Positions 17,710 to 26,879 of a stretch of 49,093 nt of DNA are shown here, piece after piece (position 1 is the stretch's first letter; each line of letters begins with the position of its first letter). The stretch is taken from the IMG/VR virus record IMGVR_UViG_3300006919_000089, positions 1-49,093 of that record; one strand, 5' to 3'. Source of the stretch: a virus. Below the pieces are notes generated by a model that searched no databases, had not been told where the DNA came from, and saw only the letters and a program-made list of their open reading frames with translations. The position numbers and the translations under genes were made by a program.

Positions 17710-20013
17710 TTATATTTTTTGAGCTGCTTTTTTCAAGCTGTCAGAACTAGTGGTTGATCCAGATGCTCTAGCCCTATCACTATCTTCTTTTTTAGACTCC
17801 TCTTCTCTATTTTTTCTATCAATATAATAGTCAGCAGCTTTTTTATCCATTTCATTTCTTTCTTTAGTATCATGAAGATCTCTATCAACATCTGCTTGTA
17901 TTTTAGCAACCTCTAGCCTAGACTCTGCGCTAATTTGTGCAACTTTTAATTTAGCCTCATTATCCATTTGCTTAAGCTGTGCCTCAGCCTCAAATTTAGC
18001 TTGCTCCACTTGAGCTGCCGCCTCTTGTGCTTGTTGTTGCTCTTGCATAGTTTGCTGTTGTTGTTTTTGCATCTCAGTCATAGCCTGCTCTAATACTTTT
18101 TCAGCTTCTGTCATTGTGTCAGATCGTAAAACTTTAATAACGCCTAACATGTCAATAGTACCTGCTTGTAGCGCAGCTTGTGCTAATTGTTGTACTACTT
18201 GTTTCATAGAATCATCTTTACCACTATCACCTACATAAATACCAAAGTCTTGCAAAGCAATATCTGGCATAACATTTAAGAATTTATAAGCACCGTCTCC
18301 TAAAATCATTCCAGCCTTTTTCCCTCCAGCCCAACAAACCTTCATTAGGTTACATATTCTCTCTAAAACTCTTTGCTTGCATTCGCCATGAGAATAAAAC
18401 CAACTTTCTGTAATAGTTGCAGACTGCACAACACTTCTTTGTACGTTACCCACATATTCATACTGGCCTACAGCTCCCTCTCTTTGTCTAGTAACTCCAG
18501 ATATTTGTCCAGCCATTTCTTCAAGCATTACCTTAAGATTAATGAGCTGCTGAACAGATTGAGATAGTGTAAAGTCAATTTGTTGAAACTGATTAAACGA
18601 TTGCATTTGATTGCCTTCGTCTTTTGAGTTAATAGGAATAATACCATCAGTTTTTAAATGATACAATACTTGCTGTATATCCATACCAACATTTGTAGGT
18701 AATTGAGACACGTCATAAACTACCGCCTTACCACCAGAGCGGGCCATAGCAAGTTCTATTTGATAAACAACAATATTATAAAGCATTTGTATGTTGTCAA
18801 GCATGTCAACTAAAGAACTACTGCTTCCTGTTGTGTTTCCTTTTATACAACCAACATATGATAATGGAGTTTTACCTGGATCATCAATACTTCTAACCTG
18901 ATTGTCCCTTCTTCTAGCATTAACTAATATTCTGCCGCCAATTAAAGTAGCCTCCCAAACATCATCCACCCATTTAGTTTCAATCTTTTCTCCTTTTCTT
19001 TTTTTATACGTATCTTTTACCATTTTTCTAAATGGCCTAGAAGGATCGTATTTATTGTCAGATAATTTAAATTTAATAGCTCGCAATGATTTCCACTCGC
19101 AACTTACCACTCTAATTCTAGCCTCTCTACCATGAGCAACGTCTACCCACTCAAAACTACTATTGTAACTAGCCAAGTCTCCTCCTAAGTACAGGTTTCT
19201 CATTTTGTCTAGCTCTAACAAATCATCAGTGGATAGATTGTCTTTATACTCATCGTTTATTTCGTTGATAGACAACCATCTTTCTTCTCCCACCCAAGAA
19301 GCATCATCTAAATAATCTGAATGAAGAGAATCATCAAACACTATGTTTCTTGGATCAACTCTTCTAGCGTAAGGGTCTCCGTTTTGTATATTAATTTTAT
19401 AAAACTCTTTGCCTGTTACCAACAAGTCTCTAAAACCTTCTTTAAATACATCTTTTAAATTATATCTATTAGAAACATACTCTAAACCATCTTGAGCTGT
19501 TTCCTCTATCATTTCACGATAGTTATACTTCATATAAGTCTCAATGTCTTCTGGTACTGGCATACCTTGTCCTTCAGACAAAACATTAATATTCATTTTT
19601 TCTTGCATTTCAGCATGAAAATCATCTAACAACTCTTTCATCATTAGTCCAACTTTGTGATCGTGCTTTCTAATTACAGCAGCCTTGTTAACTGTTGTAA
19701 CTTTCATATCAATAGGTCTTCTTAGCTCTTCTCCTACTAACAAATCAATCTTAGGAGTTATAATAGGATAATTTACAAGTCTAGCTGGATAGGTTAATCC
19801 ATATTGCTCTGTAATGTAAGAATAATCACCTTGTGTTAACTGCCCGTTATATATCTGATAGTTTCTAATGTCTTTTGATCTTGAAGAATGATAGCTTCCT
19901 CCCTCAGCGCCCATATATCCTGTAACAGCATTTAGAACCTGTCTGCACCAATCTTTAGTTTTATCTTTTTCAGCAATTACCATTGAAGGCATTGATTTGT
20001 ATCTGTTTTCCAT
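17710..20013 (-). CDS. Portal protein
   Basis: 767 residues. The N-terminal part (VLNAVTGYMGAEGG, DIRNYQIYNGQLTQGDY, RLVNYPIITPKIDLLVGEELRRP) matches portals of crAss-like phages, in which Y-P-I-I-x-P-K-I-D-L-L-V-G-E is conserved. The central region has ARRVDPRNIVFDDS and PLSYVGCIKGNTTGSSSSLVDML. Residues about 470-520 (SFNQFQQIDFTLSQSVQQLI, EMAGQISGVTRQREGAVGQ) form the stem/wing region. From about 640 on there is a long Gln/Glu/Lys coiled coil. It lies directly after terminase, with a 4-base gap, so co-translated packaging motor and portal are expected. Confidence 0.85.
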   Translation of the reverse strand: MENRYKSMPSMVIAEKDKTKDWCRQVLNAVTGYMGAEGGSYHSSRSKDIRNYQIYNGQLTQGDYSYITEQYGLTYPARLVNYPIITPKIDLLVGEELRRPIDMKVTTVNKAAVIRKHDHKVGLMMKELLDDFHAEMQEKMNINVLSEGQGMPVPEDIETYMKYNYREMIEETAQDGLEYVSNRYNLKDVFKEGFRDLLVTGKEFYKINIQNGDPYARRVDPRNIVFDDSLHSDYLDDASWVGEERWLSINEINDEYKDNLSTDDLLELDKMRNLYLGGDLASYNSSFEWVDVAHGREARIRVVSCEWKSLRAIKFKLSDNKYDPSRPFRKMVKDTYKKRKGEKIETKWVDDVWEATLIGGRILVNARRRDNQVRSIDDPGKTPLSYVGCIKGNTTGSSSSLVDMLDNIQMLYNIVVYQIELAMARSGGKAVVYDVSQLPTNVGMDIQQVLYHLKTDGIIPINSKDEGNQMQSFNQFQQIDFTLSQSVQQLINLKVMLEEMAGQISGVTRQREGAVGQYEYVGNVQRSVVQSATITESWFYSHGECKQRVLERICNLMKVCWAGGKKAGMILGDGAYKFLNVMPDIALQDFGIYVGDSGKDDSMKQVVQQLAQAALQAGTIDMLGVIKVLRSDTMTEAEKVLEQAMTEMQKQQQQTMQEQQQAQEAAAQVEQAKFEAEAQLKQMDNEAKLKVAQISAESRLEVAKIQADVDRDLHDTKERNEMDKKAADYYIDRKNREEESKKEDSDRARASGSTTSSDSLKKAAQKI

Positions 20014-20017
20014 AATT

Positions 20018-21835
20018 TTAATTTATTTGTGAAGGAACCCCGTTATATCCCATCTTATAATATTTAAATCCTATATCTTTTACTTCTGCTTCTTTTTCAC
20101 TGGCCTGCATTCTATAATTATCTATATTATGAATTAAACATAAACCAAAGGCCATAGCTCGGTCAGTATTTTGCAATCCATAATTAGCAAGCTCATCTAT
20201 TAAATCTATAAACCATAAATCCTGAGCACTTTCTCTTAAGTAATCATCTATTAAATCTTCCATAAGAGACTTTACCTGCTTGTTCATATGCACACCATAT
20301 CTATTTCTAGTTTTTGTGCCAGGGTTATGTGCAGACTCTGGCTTTTCTTTTAGATACTTTAATGCATTCATACGCTTAAAATAATCCAAGATACCTATTT
20401 TAGTATATTCTACTAACATTTTAGCGTTATAATAAACTGCAAGTTTTAAACAACCATCCCAAAAATCCTCTTTCTTTTTAGGCCTGTCTGTGTACTCAGC
20501 AATCACGTAATCGCTTGACATATTAGTATTTGCAAATCTACGATAAATAATCGCACTACCCAAAGAATCTGATGCTCCAGCCTGATCTTGGTCGTAAGAG
20601 TCAATACCTCCTATGTCTAAATTTTTGTATTCTGGCTCTGGATGTACCAATATTTTGTAAGGTCCGTTTGGGTGCGGCTTCCATTTTACAGTTGGATCTC
20701 CTGATCCTAACTCCCAGTCTAAGTAACCCCTTTGTATTTGACTTCTATGATCTTTACTAGACAATATTCTTGACCTCTGTGCGTTTAATAAAGCAATATC
20801 AAATCTTGCTGAGTGCGTATTAAGAAAAGCCTCTTCTACAGTTAAAGGATAGTTTTGTATATGTAAATTATATGCTTCGTTATCTCCAGATTGTTGTATA
20901 TCTTCTCTGTCTGATATAAGTTTTTCCCTTGCCCCTTTCTCATCTTCCTTTCCAGACTCTATATCAAAGAACCCATAATAAGCTTTTGACGCAGGAATAA
21001 ATACAGGTATTAGATTGTAAGCATCATGACTATAATACATATCCATAAAATCCTTAGAAGCTTTAGATATATCACCACCTGTACCACCAACAATAGGAAC
21101 TCCAAATTGTATATCCCCATCCATAAAGCAAGCTTTAGATGACATATAGGCATTCTTAAGTTTTTTAAACTCTCCAGCCTCTTCAAATATCATAAGAGAA
21201 ACCCTTTCTCCTTTAAAAACTTCTGGATTATCCATTGTTCTACATATGATATTAGATTGATAACCACCTATTTCCCATTTACCATCTTTATTTTTTTGCT
21301 TATATCCAGAACGCATAATACCATCTGTGTCTTTTAACACTGAGTGTTTAAAGTTAGGATGTATACCATTAAGACCTTTTCTTGTTTTATCAAAGAATGC
21401 ATCTGCTGTTACTTGAAGTCCTGCCGCCACGCCCACATCATTAAATGGATAAAATGTATACTCATGAGCTACAGCTCCAGAGTTCATATACGAAAAGCCT
21501 TTATCTCTGGCTTTAATAACAATCATGCCCTTACCTTCTTCTTTGCACAACTCTATTGTATCAAAATACTCATGATCCATGTTTCTATACCAAGGATGTA
21601 TTAATGTTTTACGATTGCCAGAGGTCCCGTCATTACCTAATATCTTGTAGTAATTTAAATAAAAATAATACTTACCAGATATTTTTTTCATACCCTTAGG
21701 CTTGTAACCATTTAAACATCTATCCGTTTCTTTAGCCCAATACTCTTGATAGGCTACAGAATCAGGGTTTAGATCAGGATGGCCAGTATTAGGAACAGGA
21801 CGATATCTTTGGGGATCAAATTTAATTTTACCCAT
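20018..21835 (-). CDS. terL: Terminase large subunit
   Basis: 605 residues, the DNA-packaging motor. The ATPase half shows a divergent Walker A, IKARDKGFSYMNSG (107-120), of the type found in crAss-like terminases, and a Walker B with catalytic glutamates, LMIFEEAG (214-221). The nuclease half has the first catalytic aspartate in GGIDSYDQDQAG (Asp412) and later LVEYTKIGILDYF and DLIDELANYG. The N-terminal FDPQRYRP, then YYFYLNYYKI, is also usual in this clade. It overlaps the small gene upstream by 8 bases and is followed 4 bases later by the portal gene. Identification is strong. Confidence 0.9.
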   Translation of the reverse strand: MGKIKFDPQRYRPVPNTGHPDLNPDSVAYQEYWAKETDRCLNGYKPKGMKKISGKYYFYLNYYKILGNDGTSGNRKTLIHPWYRNMDHEYFDTIELCKEEGKGMIVIKARDKGFSYMNSGAVAHEYTFYPFNDVGVAAGLQVTADAFFDKTRKGLNGIHPNFKHSVLKDTDGIMRSGYKQKNKDGKWEIGGYQSNIICRTMDNPEVFKGERVSLMIFEEAGEFKKLKNAYMSSKACFMDGDIQFGVPIVGGTGGDISKASKDFMDMYYSHDAYNLIPVFIPASKAYYGFFDIESGKEDEKGAREKLISDREDIQQSGDNEAYNLHIQNYPLTVEEAFLNTHSARFDIALLNAQRSRILSSKDHRSQIQRGYLDWELGSGDPTVKWKPHPNGPYKILVHPEPEYKNLDIGGIDSYDQDQAGASDSLGSAIIYRRFANTNMSSDYVIAEYTDRPKKKEDFWDGCLKLAVYYNAKMLVEYTKIGILDYFKRMNALKYLKEKPESAHNPGTKTRNRYGVHMNKQVKSLMEDLIDDYLRESAQDLWFIDLIDELANYGLQNTDRAMAFGLCLIHNIDNYRMQASEKEAEVKDIGFKYYKMGYNGVPSQIN

Positions 21836-22046
21836 ACTTTAACTTTTTAGTTTTTCCTATTCCAAACATGCCAGAGTTTTCTTCTTTTTTTGATAGTTTT
21901 GCGTGATATCTATCTCTTAAGTCTACACCATGTAGTTTTTGCGCTAAATCATTATACTTATTAGCTTTTAGCATGTCAACCTCCTTATAATACTTTTTAT
22001 AAGAATTATACAAATACTGTAAATCGTATTTATTTTTTTCAGCCAT
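21828..22046 (-). CDS. Small hypothetical protein upstream of terminase
   Basis: 72 residues, highly charged and helical (MAEKNKYDLQYLYNSYKKYYKEVDMLKANKYNDLAQKL in pieces), ending with a basic GIGKTKKLKYG. Its end overlaps the terminase start by 8 bases, which implies coupled translation. The position is where a small terminase subunit is often found, but the length and sequence do not show one. Function unknown. Confidence 0.55.
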   Translation of the reverse strand: MAEKNKYDLQYLYNSYKKYYKEVDMLKANKYNDLAQKLHGVDLRDRYHAKLSKKEENSGMFGIGKTKKLKYG

Positions 22047-22064
22047 TAACTATGTTGCGCTCTA

Positions 22065-22379
22065 TTAGTCGTGTTGCATTCTACCACCATGACTATATTT
22101 CACCTTCATGCCTTTATTTGCTTTTTTCTTAGCGCCAACTATTCTGTCAGCCGCAGTTGCTTTTGGGTTGTTGTCGTATCCAGCTTTTACACTTAGCATG
22201 CCAAACTCACCACCTTTGTTATATTTTTTTTTCATTTTCATACCATAATTTGCTTTTGCTGTTTTAGCAGCGTTATTAAAATCACTATCAGAAGGCGCAC
22301 CTGCGTCTCCTTTTTTCCTCATTGTTGCTCCACGCTTTCTCTTGGCGTGTATATTCGCGTACAAACCTTTTTTTGCCAT
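22065..22379 (-). CDS. Small basic conserved phage protein (MAKKGLYANIHAKRKR family)
   Basis: 104 residues. The opening MAKKGLYANIHAKRKRG, then RKKGDAGAPSDSDFNNAAKTAK, is a conserved signature of small basic proteins near packaging genes in many marine phages; the function is not settled. The rest contains two copies of a Gly-Met-Lys motif: YGMKMKKKYNKGGEF and KGMKVKYSHGG. Related motifs occur in the protein at 24863, so it probably shares a binding partner, perhaps inside the capsid. It lies 18 bases upstream of the small gene before terminase. Confidence 0.7.
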   Translation of the reverse strand: MAKKGLYANIHAKRKRGATMRKKGDAGAPSDSDFNNAAKTAKANYGMKMKKKYNKGGEFGMLSVKAGYDNNPKATAADRIVGAKKKANKGMKVKYSHGGRMQHD

Positions 22380-22399
22380 TTTTTATTATTTATTAGTTA

Positions 22400-22930
22400 T
22401 TACATTTCTTTAATTTCTTTTCTTCTTTCTAAGAAAGATAATCCCTTGTCTCCAGCTATTTTTTGCCTTTCCCCTCTCCTGTCTATCGCATCAAGTAATG
22501 ACTGTCTTGTTTTTAATATTTTTTCTACCCCTATCATTAATTTTTGTAACATCTCTGCATTCTCTTCATCAAGATGCATTCCGTCAATAAGAGCGGTAAA
22601 CTGATTGATCTTATTGTTAAAAGCTATAAGTTGCTCGTCTAAAGGGTCAAATTGTAGCTCGTTATATTTTTCACTTGCAGCTTTTAATGCAGCATCTTTA
22701 ACTCCTTGCCAGTTATACGTGTCATACAAATCTTTAGATACAGCCTTAATTCTTTCGCTCTCACTATAATGCCTATATGGGCTTTCATAGTCGTAGACTA
22801 AGGCAACCCATTTGAGGGCCGTAGGCCCGAATTTTTCTCTCTTAATGAGTGTAAGAAATTCTGGAACTCCCGTTACACCATCATCATCTTTAAATATGTC
22901 CCCCTTCCTGTTTAAATTAAGTAAGTACAT
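22400..22930 (-). CDS. Hypothetical virion-cluster protein
   Basis: 176 residues (MYLLNLNRKGDIFKDDDGVTG). Contains WVALVYDYESPYRHYSESERI, which resembles a conserved segment in proteins next to terminase in crAss-like phages, then a helical C-terminal half (LIAFNNKINQFTALIDGMHL, KLMIGVEKILKTRQSLLDAI) ending in charged RRKEIKEM. Its ATG overlaps the stop of the gene upstream (TAATG). Function unknown; structural or packaging by position. Confidence 0.55.
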   Translation of the reverse strand: MYLLNLNRKGDIFKDDDGVTGVPEFLTLIKREKFGPTALKWVALVYDYESPYRHYSESERIKAVSKDLYDTYNWQGVKDAALKAASEKYNELQFDPLDEQLIAFNNKINQFTALIDGMHLDEENAEMLQKLMIGVEKILKTRQSLLDAIDRRGERQKIAGDKGLSFLERRKEIKEM

Positions 22931-23202
22931 TACTTCATATATTTAAGTTTTAACTTAAACACGTATCTTAATGGGTCTAGATTTTCAACATCATAATCAT
23001 TTATTATAGTTTGAATATAATAATATGGGTTTTCTTCTAAACTCCAATGTGCTTTTATAATTTTAAATCCGTGTCTTTTTGCTCTTACCTTTATCTCCTC
23101 TTCTTCATTAACAAGATCACCTAAGGTATTAAATATTTTTTCAAGATAATAAAAATCGTTTTTTTGATATATCTTTCCTATGTTTTCGTCTAATTCTTTC
23201 AT
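22930..23202 (-). CDS. Small hypothetical protein
   Basis: 90 residues using the ATG at 23202 (MKELDENIGKIYQKN), which overlaps the stop of the upstream gene as ATGA. A longer frame to 23241 would add 13 residues and overlap more, so I prefer the coupled start. Helical N-terminus, then KAHWSLEENPYYYIQTIINDY and a basic end. No recognised family. It is tightly packed between the lytic enzyme and the gene at 22400, so it is read as one transcript with them. Confidence 0.55.
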   Translation of the reverse strand: MKELDENIGKIYQKNDFYYLEKIFNTLGDLVNEEEEIKVRAKRHGFKIIKAHWSLEENPYYYIQTIINDYDVENLDPLRYVFKLKLKYMK

Positions 23203-24863
23203 TCTTTTAATTGTGTTACAGTAACAGGTGCTATTCCCCAAGCATGAGGTAATGTCTTTTTAATTGTTTCATACCACTTTTTACTTCCTATTTTAGCTCC
23301 TTCCACATTTTCTAATAAGTGCATTATATCTTCTGGAATAAATCCTTTTCTTTTAAGGGATTTATCTATAATTTCATTTGTTAATCCTTTTGGTGATCCG
23401 TCCCATCCTAAGCTTTTCAAAGCCTCTTTATATCTAACCATTCTTGTTTGTTGTTCTCCAGGATCCATCATATATCTATAAAAGTTTGGATTTTTTTTAC
23501 TTACTTCAATTCTTGGATAATTTTTATATATAGCCTTAGCCCCTTCTTTGGATGATGGACTTAAAAGATGTCCCGTTTCATGATCTAGGTTTCTTGCAGT
23601 TTTAGTTATATTTGGAAACTCACCAACTTTAATCCTTCCAGGCATATATGAACCCAGCGCTCCACCAAACATTTGTTCTGGAGGCATAATATCTATAGTT
23701 GCTTCATCTAATTCATTTAAATAATTTTTAATTGAAGTGTTTACCTCGTCAGCACTTTCACCTGTATTAGCCATTCTTAGTTTTCGGTAATCGTCACTCT
23801 TTAAATAGTTTACCCTATTACTAATTACTTTATTATAGTCTAATGGTATCTCTTTTTTACTTAATTCTTTTAATGGTAATACATTTATATCTGGTGTGTG
23901 TCTAAATGTAGGATTAGGATTTATTCGTGACACTAAAGATGATAATAGTTTAGGGGCATGTTTTGCAATGCCACCTATAGCAGCACCACCTCCAGTCATA
24001 AGTAGTAATTCTTGAGGGTTTTTAGGAATTGCAGTTTCACCCAACCATTTTGCTGCTTGTAATCCATACTTAGTAACATTATTCCATAACCAATCGTCTT
24101 TTAAGTTTTTTCCACTATAATCATTAATCTTATTATAATTAAACGCTGTAGGCTCTGTCTCTGTACGTACACCCCCATTATCATATTCTTTTATCAATGA
24201 TGAATCTTTTGCGCCAAATATACTATTTAATATATCATTTTCTTTTGGCAATTTATTTATATTATTAGAGTTTGATAAATAAGGAGCCATATTCTGCTTG
24301 TACATTAACTCTTCTTCTCTTGCTTTTAAAGCGTCAGTGGAGTCTTTAGCCATCATGTTTTTATTAAATAACTCTAATTTTTCTTGCGGATTATCTGTTC
24401 CAGCCCAATGATTACGCAGCCAAAAATCTGATATTGATTGTTCTCCAGACCACACTTTGCTAAAGTTAGAGCTTGGATGTTCTCTATGATATCCTAAGAA
24501 TAACATTTTTTGTTGATCGGCATTAAGACCACTTACATCAACACTTTTCTTTCCTTCCCACATACCTCTTAACCATTGCGGTACAAACTGATTATTTCTT
24601 TCTAAGTAATTAACCGTTCTGTTAACTGCTAAATTACCACCCTTTTCTTCTCCTTCTTCAAACATAAACAGCCCTCTTCCAGGCCCATCATAAAACCCCT
24701 CTTCTTCGCTACCTGAAATTTGCTTGGCTTTAGGGTCCATTCTTTGCTTATGACCCGTTTCGTGATATGCAATATAATCCATAAGTTGGTTATACTGCTT
24801 AGGTGTGCCTCCTTTATCTTTTATGATAAGTTGTAAAAATTCGTTTAAATCTATTTCGTTCAT
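23199..24863 (-). CDS. Virion lytic transglycosylase-like / zinc metallopeptidase-like fusion
   Basis: 554 residues. Residues 28-120 (LMDYIAYHETGHKQRMDPKAK, GPGRGLFMFEEG, NLAVNRTVNYL, QQKMLFLGYHREHP) look like a phage virion transglycosylase: a glutamate in the HETGH helix, then G-R-G-L-F-x-F-E and an A-x-x-R helix. A linker with KEYDNGG and a hydrophobic Gly/Ala stretch (MTGGGAAIGGIAKHA) follows. The C-terminal part has LDHETGHLLSPSS, an HExxH zinc-peptidase signature, then MMDPGEQQTRMVRY and GFIPEDIMHLL. The fusion suggests an ejected cell-wall-opening protein. It overlaps the genes on both sides by 1-4 bases. Both enzyme calls are by motif only. Confidence 0.6.
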   Translation of the reverse strand: MNEIDLNEFLQLIIKDKGGTPKQYNQLMDYIAYHETGHKQRMDPKAKQISGSEEEGFYDGPGRGLFMFEEGEEKGGNLAVNRTVNYLERNNQFVPQWLRGMWEGKKSVDVSGLNADQQKMLFLGYHREHPSSNFSKVWSGEQSISDFWLRNHWAGTDNPQEKLELFNKNMMAKDSTDALKAREEELMYKQNMAPYLSNSNNINKLPKENDILNSIFGAKDSSLIKEYDNGGVRTETEPTAFNYNKINDYSGKNLKDDWLWNNVTKYGLQAAKWLGETAIPKNPQELLLMTGGGAAIGGIAKHAPKLLSSLVSRINPNPTFRHTPDINVLPLKELSKKEIPLDYNKVISNRVNYLKSDDYRKLRMANTGESADEVNTSIKNYLNELDEATIDIMPPEQMFGGALGSYMPGRIKVGEFPNITKTARNLDHETGHLLSPSSKEGAKAIYKNYPRIEVSKKNPNFYRYMMDPGEQQTRMVRYKEALKSLGWDGSPKGLTNEIIDKSLKRKGFIPEDIMHLLENVEGAKIGSKKWYETIKKTLPHAWGIAPVTVTQLKE

Positions 24864-26308
24864 TAGAACCTTCCGCCATTAGTATATCTTTTCTTCATTT
24901 TCATACCATAAGCAGCTTTAGGATAATTTTCTGGATTACGCTTTCTGTGGTCATACCCCTTTTCTTTCATATCAAGATGGTCTTGTAGTTTCTCAGCTTT
25001 AAATCCTTCTCCTGTTTTAGGACTATACATCATGTGTGGTTTAAACGATCCTCCTTTAGCCATCATCATATTTCTTTTATTCATAGCATTTGCAACTAAA
25101 CCACTTAATTGATTCATTGCTATAGCTTGATTTGCTTGTTGTGTGTAGTGACCCCCTTCATCATATTTAGGCATCTTCATTCCTTTTGCAGCATAGTCTA
25201 ATTGTTCTTCTACGTTAGGAGTTACAAATGGATTGTCTTTTTCTCCCACCCAATCTCCTTCTCTTAGGCCAACAGGATCTGAATCTTTTTTTATTTTAGA
25301 AAGAACAGATGTGTTTGCTGGTTTTACATTAGACATCTGAGTTTCAGGTTGTTTCTCTACAGCTTCTCTCTGAATCTTTTTTGGTTCAGAAGGTTGATAT
25401 GGATTTACAGTATCTCCACCGCTTACCAATCCTGATAAAATATCATTAATAGGATTAACAATGCCTTCAAAAAGAGGCATAGCTACATCAAATCCTAAAG
25501 TTTTTACTCCGTCTATCAAAACATCTGATCCTGTTTCTATTACATTTTCTACTAGACCCCCAGCAGCGCTTACTCCTTCGTGAGCAATATCTGCTACAGG
25601 ATCTAAAACTTCTCCTGCTGCATCAAATACAGGGTTTATTATTGGCGATACAACATCACTCACCCCTCCCATTACATCTCCAACAACATCGCCAGCAGAA
25701 CCTAGCACATCAGAAATAAAATTAAAGAACCCAAAATATTCTGGAAGACCTGTATAAGGATTAATAGTCCCGCTACCACCCATAGCCTTTAACATTGCAG
25801 CTTCTTGTGGATTAATATGAGCAAGTTGAGTGTCTCCGTTTCTACCAAGACCTTGAACCTTCTTCATTTCTTTTGGACTTAACTGCCCTCCTTGATCATA
25901 TATACTGCGTAATGCACCCCCTTTATCAAAGCTAGTAACATTTTTTCCCATATACTCATTTAAAGCAATTAATGGATTGGCATCCATATTACCTTCTGTT
26001 AATGTAGTACCTCCTCCTGATCCAGCTCCTGCTTGATTTCTTAAACTTATCATATTAAGTCTACCAAACAAATCTCTTAAATTACCAGACCCACCCAATG
26101 CAGATAGATCTACATTATCAAAATTAGCAAGACCTGTGTCTATACCATAAGGATTACTTCTATTTATAGGTAAGCCACTTGCGGTAACATTTAATGATGG
26201 GGCTAGTTCAGCCATTCCTAAAGGCCCATCCTGAAGATATGGATCAGCCATCATAACGTCTGGTCCGCCTGGTGAATAATTTTCTCCGTGTCCTGGTACG
26301 TGTGGCAT
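24863..26308 (-). CDS. Gly-rich virion protein, first gene of the left arm
   Basis: 481 residues. GDTQLAHINPQEAAMLKAMG with GSGTINPYTGLPEYF is a phrase found in internal proteins of many Bacteroidetes and marine phages. A hydrophobic amphipathic stretch (about 190-300: FFNFISDVLGSAGDVVGDVM and repeats) may insert in membranes. Short motifs recur: FDKGGALRSIYDQGGQL, KGMKMPKYDEGGHY and, at the very end, YGMKMKKRYTNGGRF. It begins the minus-strand virion operon at the divergent control region, with a -7 box about 31 bases upstream of the ATG. Inferred ejected or internal capsid protein. Confidence 0.6.
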   Translation of the reverse strand: MPHVPGHGENYSPGGPDVMMADPYLQDGPLGMAELAPSLNVTASGLPINRSNPYGIDTGLANFDNVDLSALGGSGNLRDLFGRLNMISLRNQAGAGSGGGTTLTEGNMDANPLIALNEYMGKNVTSFDKGGALRSIYDQGGQLSPKEMKKVQGLGRNGDTQLAHINPQEAAMLKAMGGSGTINPYTGLPEYFGFFNFISDVLGSAGDVVGDVMGGVSDVVSPIINPVFDAAGEVLDPVADIAHEGVSAAGGLVENVIETGSDVLIDGVKTLGFDVAMPLFEGIVNPINDILSGLVSGGDTVNPYQPSEPKKIQREAVEKQPETQMSNVKPANTSVLSKIKKDSDPVGLREGDWVGEKDNPFVTPNVEEQLDYAAKGMKMPKYDEGGHYTQQANQAIAMNQLSGLVANAMNKRNMMMAKGGSFKPHMMYSPKTGEGFKAEKLQDHLDMKEKGYDHRKRNPENYPKAAYGMKMKKRYTNGGRF

Positions 26309-26338
26309 AATACTAAAAGTTTAATTTATAATTATCTA

Positions 26339-26346
26339 CAAAGATA
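26339..26346 (-). promoter_or_regulatory. Candidate -7 promoter box for the left arm
   Basis: TATCTTTG on the minus strand matches the Bacteroidetes -7 consensus TAnnTTTG and lies about 31 bases upstream of the first left-arm gene (start 26308). No good -33 TTG is seen at the expected spacing; the upstream stretch is a long A/T run. The remaining gap to 26503 is AT-rich with no gene; apart from short C- and G-runs near 26395-26440 I see nothing else in it. Confidence 0.4.
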
Positions 26347-26503
26347 TAAATTTTTTTTTATTTTTTTGTGAGAGAGGGATACTATATGCTTAAAACCCCG
26401 TACCCTTTCCAAAACTTTTGACACCGTCCCCTTGTTTTTGGAATCACGATTGTTTTACAACTTATTTATTGCTAATCAATTTATTTAACTTAAACTATTT
26501 ATT

Positions 26504-26638
26504 ATGGACTACTTACTATGGCTAATCTTATTGTTCATTGGTATGTTTGCTAAGTGCTTAGGTGCACTACTAGCATTCGGTATCGGTTACTATATTTATA
26601 AAAACTATGCAGATAAACTAATAAAGGGAGACAAATAG
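26504..26638 (+). CDS. Small membrane protein
   Basis: 44 residues, MDYLLWLILLFIGMFAKC followed by a second hydrophobic stretch (LGALLAFGIGYYIY) and a basic tail (KNYADKLIKGDK). One long or two short transmembrane segments. It is the first plus-strand gene after the divergent region. Its TAG stop lies inside the stem of a strong terminator, so it is a single-gene transcript. Function unknown; possibilities include a membrane-acting early protein or superinfection factor. Confidence 0.6.
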   Translation: MDYLLWLILLFIGMFAKCLGALLAFGIGYYIYKNYADKLIKGDK

Positions 26639-26652
26639 TCTCTCTTTTTTTT
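26623..26652 (+). terminator. Intrinsic terminator after the small membrane gene
   Basis: Stem of about 8 bp (AGGGAGAC, loop AAATA, GTCTCTCT with one G-T pair) followed by a run of eight T. The TAG stop of the gene lies in the loop-closing part of the stem. This separates the 44-residue gene from the downstream control region. Confidence 0.85.
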
Positions 26653-26757
26653 AATTAGACATAAAATATGCGTATATAAGTGTGAGTACTATATAGTCTA
26701 ATAACCCCTATAAACGTACTAATAATAGCTATAATAACAGTGTAATTACTGTAAGTT

Positions 26758-26770
26758 ATTGATAATCAAT
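26758..26770. repeat. Perfect 13-base palindrome
   Basis: ATTGATAATCAAT reads the same on both strands around a central A/T. It lies next to a looser inverted repeat (ACAGT, GTAATT, ACTGT). A candidate operator or protein-binding site in the control region. Confidence 0.5.
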
Positions 26771-26816
26771 CAGTTATTGTTTAAATATCATTTATAACAA
26801 GTATATAATATATGTT

Positions 26817-26838
26817 CTAATATATTTAGCTGATTAAT
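26817..26838 (+). repeat. Direct repeat, copy 1 (22 bases)
   Basis: Starts CTAATATATTTAGC and ends TGATTAAT. Identical to a copy at 26928-26949, offset 111 bases. Copy 1 lies upstream of the promoter-like pair and copy 2 downstream of it. Confidence 0.8.
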
Positions 26839-26879
26839 ACTAATAACTAACTAATGAGTTTGCGAAGTTATACATTTTA

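Noticed and set aside
26414-26440. A sigma70-type -35 TTGACA near 26417.
   Set aside because: No matching -10 at 17 bases and no Bacteroidetes -7 box follows at 19-21 bases.
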